DNA of 43,634 nt from Ruminococcaceae bacterium UBA7217 (GTDB taxonomy: Bacteria > Bacillota > Clostridia > Oscillospirales > Acutalibacteraceae). Below are positions 39,767-43,634 of this stretch, piece by piece. The stretch is from contig DKTZ01000060.1 in NCBI GenBank assembly GCA_002490425.1, positions 1 through 43,634 on the forward strand, written 5' to 3'. The translations under genes and the position numbers were made by a program. Below the pieces are notes generated by a model. That model worked only from the letters and a program-made list of their open reading frames with translations, had not been told where the DNA came from and did no database searches. The first letter of the stretch is position 1. Every line of letters starts with the position of its first letter.

Positions 39767-42700
39767 TTGGTTTACAGAATATTTGTTGAAAAGAAAAAAG
39801 AGCTTGCAAATGAAGCAAAGGCACTGCTTAACGATGCTAAAAATCTTCTCGGCATAAAGGGACTTTCAGATGTTCGCATCATTAACCGTTACGATGCTGA
39901 GAATATAACATCAGAGCTTTTTGATTATGCAGTTAAAACTGTTTTCTCCGAGCCTCAGCTCGATGTCGCTTCAAGTGAAATCGAAACTGACAGTGCAGTA
40001 GTGTTCGCAGTTGAGTATTTGCCAGGTCAATTCGACCAGAGGGCAGATTCTGCCGCGCAGTGTATTCAAATTATCTCTCAGGGTGACAGACCGATTATCC
40101 GTTCCGCAAAGGTATATGCTCTTTACGGCGAGCTGTCGGATGAAGATATTGCTGAAATCAAAAAATACGTAATTAACCCTGTTGAGGCAAGGGAAGCAAC
40201 TCTTGATAAATTCGATACACTTAAGGTGAATTACGAAATTCCCACAACAGTTAAGACACTTCAGGGCTTTAATGCTTATTCGGAAAGTGAACTTTCTGAA
40301 TTTGTTGAAAGCTACGGTCTTGCAATGGATAAGGATGACATTAAATTCTGTCAGGATTATTTTAAATCCGAGCGCAGAGACCCAACGCTTACCGAAATCC
40401 GAATGATAGACACCTATTGGTCTGACCATTGCCGTCATACAACATTTTTGACTGTAATTGACGATGCAAAATTTGAAGATGAGCTTTTACAGAAAGCGTA
40501 TGATGATTATATTGCTGTTCGTAAGGAGCTTGGCAGAACAAAGCCAATTTGTCTTATGGATTTGGCTACCGTTGCCGTTAAATATCTTAAAGTAAACGGT
40601 AAGCTTCCGAAGCTTGACGAATCTGAAGAAATAAATGCATGCACGGTTAAAATTGAGATTGAGGTTGACGGCAAAAAAGAGCCGTGGCTTCTTCTCTTCA
40701 AGAACGAAACCCATAACCACCCGACTGAAATTGAGCCCTTCGGCGGTGCCGCTACTTGTATAGGCGGCGCTATCCGTGACCCGCTTTCAGGCAGAAGCTA
40801 TGTTTACGGTGCAATGCGTGTTACAGGTGCGGCTGATCCGACAGTTCCAGTAAGCGAAACAATCCCAGGTAAGTTACCTCAAAGAAAGCTTGTTACTACT
40901 GCGGCGGCAGGTTATTCTTCATACGGCAACCAAATAGGACTTGCAACAGGCATTGTTGACGAAATCTATCATCCGGGTTATGCCGCAAAGCGAATGGAAA
41001 TCGGCGCAGTAGTTGCGGCGGCTCCTGCCGAAAATGTACGCAGAGAAGTTCCCGACCCGGGCGATATTGTAATTCTTTTAGGCGGAAGAACAGGCAGAGA
41101 CGGCATAGGCGGTGCTACAGGCTCTTCAAAGGCTCATAATGCACATTCTGTTGAAACCTGCGGAGCTGAGGTACAAAAGGGTAATGCCCCCGAAGAGAGA
41201 AAACTTCAAAGATTATTCAGGAATAAAGAAGCCTGTCTTATGATTAAGCGTTGTAACGATTTCGGTGCTGGCGGTGTTTCCGTTGCAATAGGCGAGCTTG
41301 CAGACGGTCTTGAAATTGACCTTAATGCAGTACCCAAGAAATATGACGGACTTGACGGCACAGAGCTTGCAATTTCGGAATCGCAGGAGAGAATGGCTGT
41401 TGTAGTTGAAAAGGAAAATGTTGATGCTTTCCTTGCTCTTGCCGCTAAAGAAAATCTTGAGGCTACTCCCGTTGCTGTTGTTAAGGCAGAACCTCGCCTT
41501 ACAATGAATTGGAACGGAAATAAAATTGTTGACATCAGCCGTGATTTTCTTAATTCAAACGGTGCTGACAAGCATATTGTAATCACTCCCGAAAAGCCGA
41601 AAGCTTATGAAAAAGAAATCAACGGTACATTTACCGATAATATTAAATCGGTTGCGGCGGACTTAAATATCTGCTCAAAGAGGGGACTTTCAGAGAGGTT
41701 CGATTCAACTATCGGCGCAGGTACTGTTCTTATGCCGTTCGGCGGCAAAAATCAGAGAACACCAATTCAGGCAATGGTTCAGAAAATCAGCGTTGAGAAG
41801 AAGCATACTGACGACTGTTCGCTTATGGCTTGGGGCTACAACCCGTTTATTACAGAGAAAAGTCCGTATCACGGTGCTTATCTTGCAGTTATTGAGTCGG
41901 TTTGTAAGCTTATTGCAACGGGCGCAAAATTTGAAGATATTTATCTGACCTTCCAGGAATATTTTGAAAAGCCCGGTCAGGACGGTAAGCGCTGGGGCAA
42001 GCCATTAGCGGCACTGCTCGGTGCATTTGAGGTGCAGAAAGAACTCGGCATCGGCTCAATCGGCGGTAAGGACTCAATGAGCGGTTCTTTTGAGGATTTG
42101 GATGTTCCGCCTACGCTCGTTTCATTTGCAGTTACAACAGAAAAGGTTCAAAGTATTGTGTCACCTGAATTTAAACAGGCAGGTAATAAGGCTGTTCTCA
42201 TTAAGCCTGAGTATGATGAAAACGGACTTCCCGTAACAGCATCACTTCTTAAAGTATTTGAGCAGATAAATGAACTTTTGAAGAGCGGTAAAGCTGTTTC
42301 ATGCTATACTTTAGGTCTCGGCGGTATGGCTGAAGCAGTAATTAAGATGTGTCTCGGTAACGGATTTGGATTCAATTTCAAAGAAAATCTTTCTCTGAAT
42401 GACATTTTCGGCTACAATTATGCGGCTTTTTTACTTGAGGTTACCGACTCTGAAGGCTTGGATGTAATAGGCGAAATTACTGAGGAAACAACGCTTAAAT
42501 TTGCTGACGAAGCAGTTGCAATGTCGGAAATAAGCGACCTTTACGAGAATAAGCTTGAAAAGGTATATTCCTGCAACATTACTAAAAACGCTAAAACTGT
42601 TGAAGCATTTAATTACAAGGCGGAAAGCTATTCGGCACCTGCAATTAAATGTGCTAAACCCAGAGTTTTAATTCCTGCATTCCCCGGCACAAACTGTGAG

Positions 42701-43453
42701 TTTGACAGTGCAAAGGCTGTCCGTGACGCAGGGGCAGAGCCTGAGATTATTGTTATTAAAAACCTTACAGCATCTGCAATTCAGTCAAGTGTTGAGGAAT
42801 TTGCAAAGCAGCTTAAAGATGCTCAGATGATATTCATTCCGGGCGGATTCTCGGGCGGTGACGAGCCTGACGGCAGCGGTAAGTTTATTACAGCATTCTT
42901 CAGAAATGCCGCAATTAAAGACGGTGTTACAGATTTGCTTGAAAACCGTGACGGTCTTATGTGCGGTATCTGTAACGGATTCCAGGCACTTATTAAGCTC
43001 GGGCTTGTTCCCTATGGCAAAATTATTGATACTGATGAGAATTGTCCGACGCTTACATTTAATACAATTGCACGCCACCAGTCAAAGATTGTCAGAACAA
43101 GAATTGCTTCCAACAAGTCTCCGTGGCTTTCACTTACAAATGTCGGTGATGTTTATTCTGTACCGATTTCACACGGCGAGGGCAGGTTCTTAGCGAGTGA
43201 AGAGCTTATAAGACAGCTTGCCGCAAACGGACAGATTGCAACGCAGTACGTTGACCTTGAGGGTAATCCCACAAATGACGTTCAGTTTAATCCCAACGAT
43301 TCAATGTTTGCGATTGAGGGTATTACATCACCCGACGGCAGAGTATTCGGCAAAATGGGTCACAGTGAGCGTGTCGGCGCAGGTCTTTACAAGAATGTAC
43401 CCGGCAATTATGACATTAAGATGTTTGAAGCCGCAGTAAAGTATTTTAAATAA
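39767..43453 (+). CDS. purL: FGAM synthase, large single-chain PurL with glutaminase domain
   Basis: A 1228-residue single-chain formylglycinamidine ribonucleotide synthase. The N-terminal PurS-like region is followed by the linker with TYWSDHCRHTTF, then the double AIR-synthase-like core (FKNETHNHPTEIEPFGGAATCIGG; GGKDSMSGSF) and a C-terminal class I glutamine amidotransferase with nucleophile Cys in MCGICNGFQAL and the His/Glu pair around HGEGRFL and HSERVG. It therefore needs no purS or purQ. The start is TTG at 39767 with AAGGAGGG 7 bases upstream. Unlike the purF-like gene, its glutaminase site looks intact. Last gene of the operon. Confidence 0.96.
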   Translation: MVYRIFVEKKKELANEAKALLNDAKNLLGIKGLSDVRIINRYDAENITSELFDYAVKTVFSEPQLDVASSEIETDSAVVFAVEYLPGQFDQRADSAAQCIQIISQGDRPIIRSAKVYALYGELSDEDIAEIKKYVINPVEAREATLDKFDTLKVNYEIPTTVKTLQGFNAYSESELSEFVESYGLAMDKDDIKFCQDYFKSERRDPTLTEIRMIDTYWSDHCRHTTFLTVIDDAKFEDELLQKAYDDYIAVRKELGRTKPICLMDLATVAVKYLKVNGKLPKLDESEEINACTVKIEIEVDGKKEPWLLLFKNETHNHPTEIEPFGGAATCIGGAIRDPLSGRSYVYGAMRVTGAADPTVPVSETIPGKLPQRKLVTTAAAGYSSYGNQIGLATGIVDEIYHPGYAAKRMEIGAVVAAAPAENVRREVPDPGDIVILLGGRTGRDGIGGATGSSKAHNAHSVETCGAEVQKGNAPEERKLQRLFRNKEACLMIKRCNDFGAGGVSVAIGELADGLEIDLNAVPKKYDGLDGTELAISESQERMAVVVEKENVDAFLALAAKENLEATPVAVVKAEPRLTMNWNGNKIVDISRDFLNSNGADKHIVITPEKPKAYEKEINGTFTDNIKSVAADLNICSKRGLSERFDSTIGAGTVLMPFGGKNQRTPIQAMVQKISVEKKHTDDCSLMAWGYNPFITEKSPYHGAYLAVIESVCKLIATGAKFEDIYLTFQEYFEKPGQDGKRWGKPLAALLGAFEVQKELGIGSIGGKDSMSGSFEDLDVPPTLVSFAVTTEKVQSIVSPEFKQAGNKAVLIKPEYDENGLPVTASLLKVFEQINELLKSGKAVSCYTLGLGGMAEAVIKMCLGNGFGFNFKENLSLNDIFGYNYAAFLLEVTDSEGLDVIGEITEETTLKFADEAVAMSEISDLYENKLEKVYSCNITKNAKTVEAFNYKAESYSAPAIKCAKPRVLIPAFPGTNCEFDSAKAVRDAGAEPEIIVIKNLTASAIQSSVEEFAKQLKDAQMIFIPGGFSGGDEPDGSGKFITAFFRNAAIKDGVTDLLENRDGLMCGICNGFQALIKLGLVPYGKIIDTDENCPTLTFNTIARHQSKIVRTRIASNKSPWLSLTNVGDVYSVPISHGEGRFLASEELIRQLAANGQIATQYVDLEGNPTNDVQFNPNDSMFAIEGITSPDGRVFGKMGHSERVGAGLYKNVPGNYDIKMFEAAVKYFK

Positions 43454-43463
43454 TTATCTTTTA

Positions 43464-43497
43464 AAATCCCTTGCTTTTTCAGAGCAGGGGATTTATT
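43464..43497 (+). terminator. Terminator of the purine operon
   Basis: AAATCCCTTGCT (43464-43475) pairs with AGCAGGGGATTT (43483-43494), 12 bp with one G-U pair. The T-run is short (TTTATT), so termination may be incomplete. Confidence 0.7.
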
Positions 43498-43551
43498 ATG
43501 CCTTTTTATATAAAATTTCGAATATGTCTATGAAATAAAAAGATTTAATGG

Positions 43552-43557
43552 TATAAT
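43552..43557 (+). promoter_or_regulatory. -10 element before the last gene
   Basis: A perfect TATAAT lies 40 bases before the last start codon; no convincing -35 was found at 16-18 bases upstream. Confidence 0.45.
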
Positions 43558-43596
43558 GAAATAGCAAATAAATAGTAATTTCTATTGAGGTATTAT

Positions 43597-43634
43597 ATGG
43601 AAAAATACGATATTAAAGCAATAAATTTAGTTAG
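43597..43634 (+). CDS. Start of an unidentified gene (truncated by window end)
   Basis: An ATG preceded by TTGAGG at 6 bases opens a frame (MEKYDIKAINLV) that runs off the right edge. Twelve residues do not allow identification. Confidence 0.55.
   Translation, partial: MEKYDIKAINLV

Noticed and set aside
38495..43453. Many long antisense and shifted open frames in pur, pyr and pgk genes
   Set aside because: They lie wholly inside well-identified genes, lack ribosome binding sites and family motifs, and are expected shadows of codon bias.
1..43634. CRISPR array, insertion sequence, rRNA operon or replication origin
   Set aside because: No regular direct-repeat array, transposase, rRNA sequence or DnaA-box cluster was seen on reading the window.

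Overview
The window looks like a chromosomal segment of a spore-forming, low-to-moderate G+C Clostridia, most likely an Oscillospiraceae/Ruminococcaceae-type gut anaerobe. This is inferred from the cotJABC spore-coat operon, the A/T-rich intergenic DNA with sigma-A promoters, the GGAGG ribosome binding sites, the large single-chain PurL, the archaeal-type PurO, and the remnant of a Firmicutes conjugative element. No database search was possible.

Layout. 1-1257: edge of a mobile or foreign region, with an XRE regulator running off the left end and a 5'-truncated, G+C-rich CHAP hydrolase typical of integrative conjugative elements. 1281-5533: M20 metallopeptidase, a GPH-type sugar transporter on the minus strand, and cotJABC. 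5659-7273 (minus): a preQ1-riboswitch-controlled unit with a queuosine-precursor (VUT/YhhQ) transporter and a short-chain dehydrogenase. 7301-10052 (minus): a three-gene unit of unknown purpose (protein with weak ADP-ribosyltransferase-like motifs, transglutaminase-like protein, Cys-rich-domain/methyltransferase fusion). 10121-13120: tRNA-Leu(UAG), then a GH2 glycosidase with a WYL regulator. 13209-16786: lower glycolysis (pgk-tpiA-gpmI). 16903-20457: deoxynucleoside salvage (deoC-deoB-cdd-pdp). 20507-29479: de novo pyrimidine operon (pyrC-carB-pyrK-pyrD-pyrF-pyrE-pyrB-pyrI) behind a PyrR-type attenuator, without carA. 29493-30582: azlCD. 30656-43497: a long purine operon behind a ZTP riboswitch (purE-purC-purF-like-purM-FNT channel-purN-methyltransferase-purO-AICAR formyltransferase-purD-purL). 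A new gene begins at 43597.

How it fits together. More than half the window makes or recycles nucleotides: deo genes salvage deoxyribose and pyrimidines, pyr makes UMP, pur makes IMP. The most interesting points are in the purine operon. Its PurF homologue has lost the N-terminal nucleophile Cys and other glutaminase residues while keeping the phosphoribosyltransferase and Fe-S cysteines. A formate/nitrite-family channel gene is translationally interlocked between purM and purN. The operon is headed by a riboswitch for ZTP, a signal of 10-formyl-folate shortage, so the leader may couple that shortage to formate movement. Other points are a short-chain dehydrogenase under preQ1 control and the uncharacterised three-gene unit at 7301-9992.
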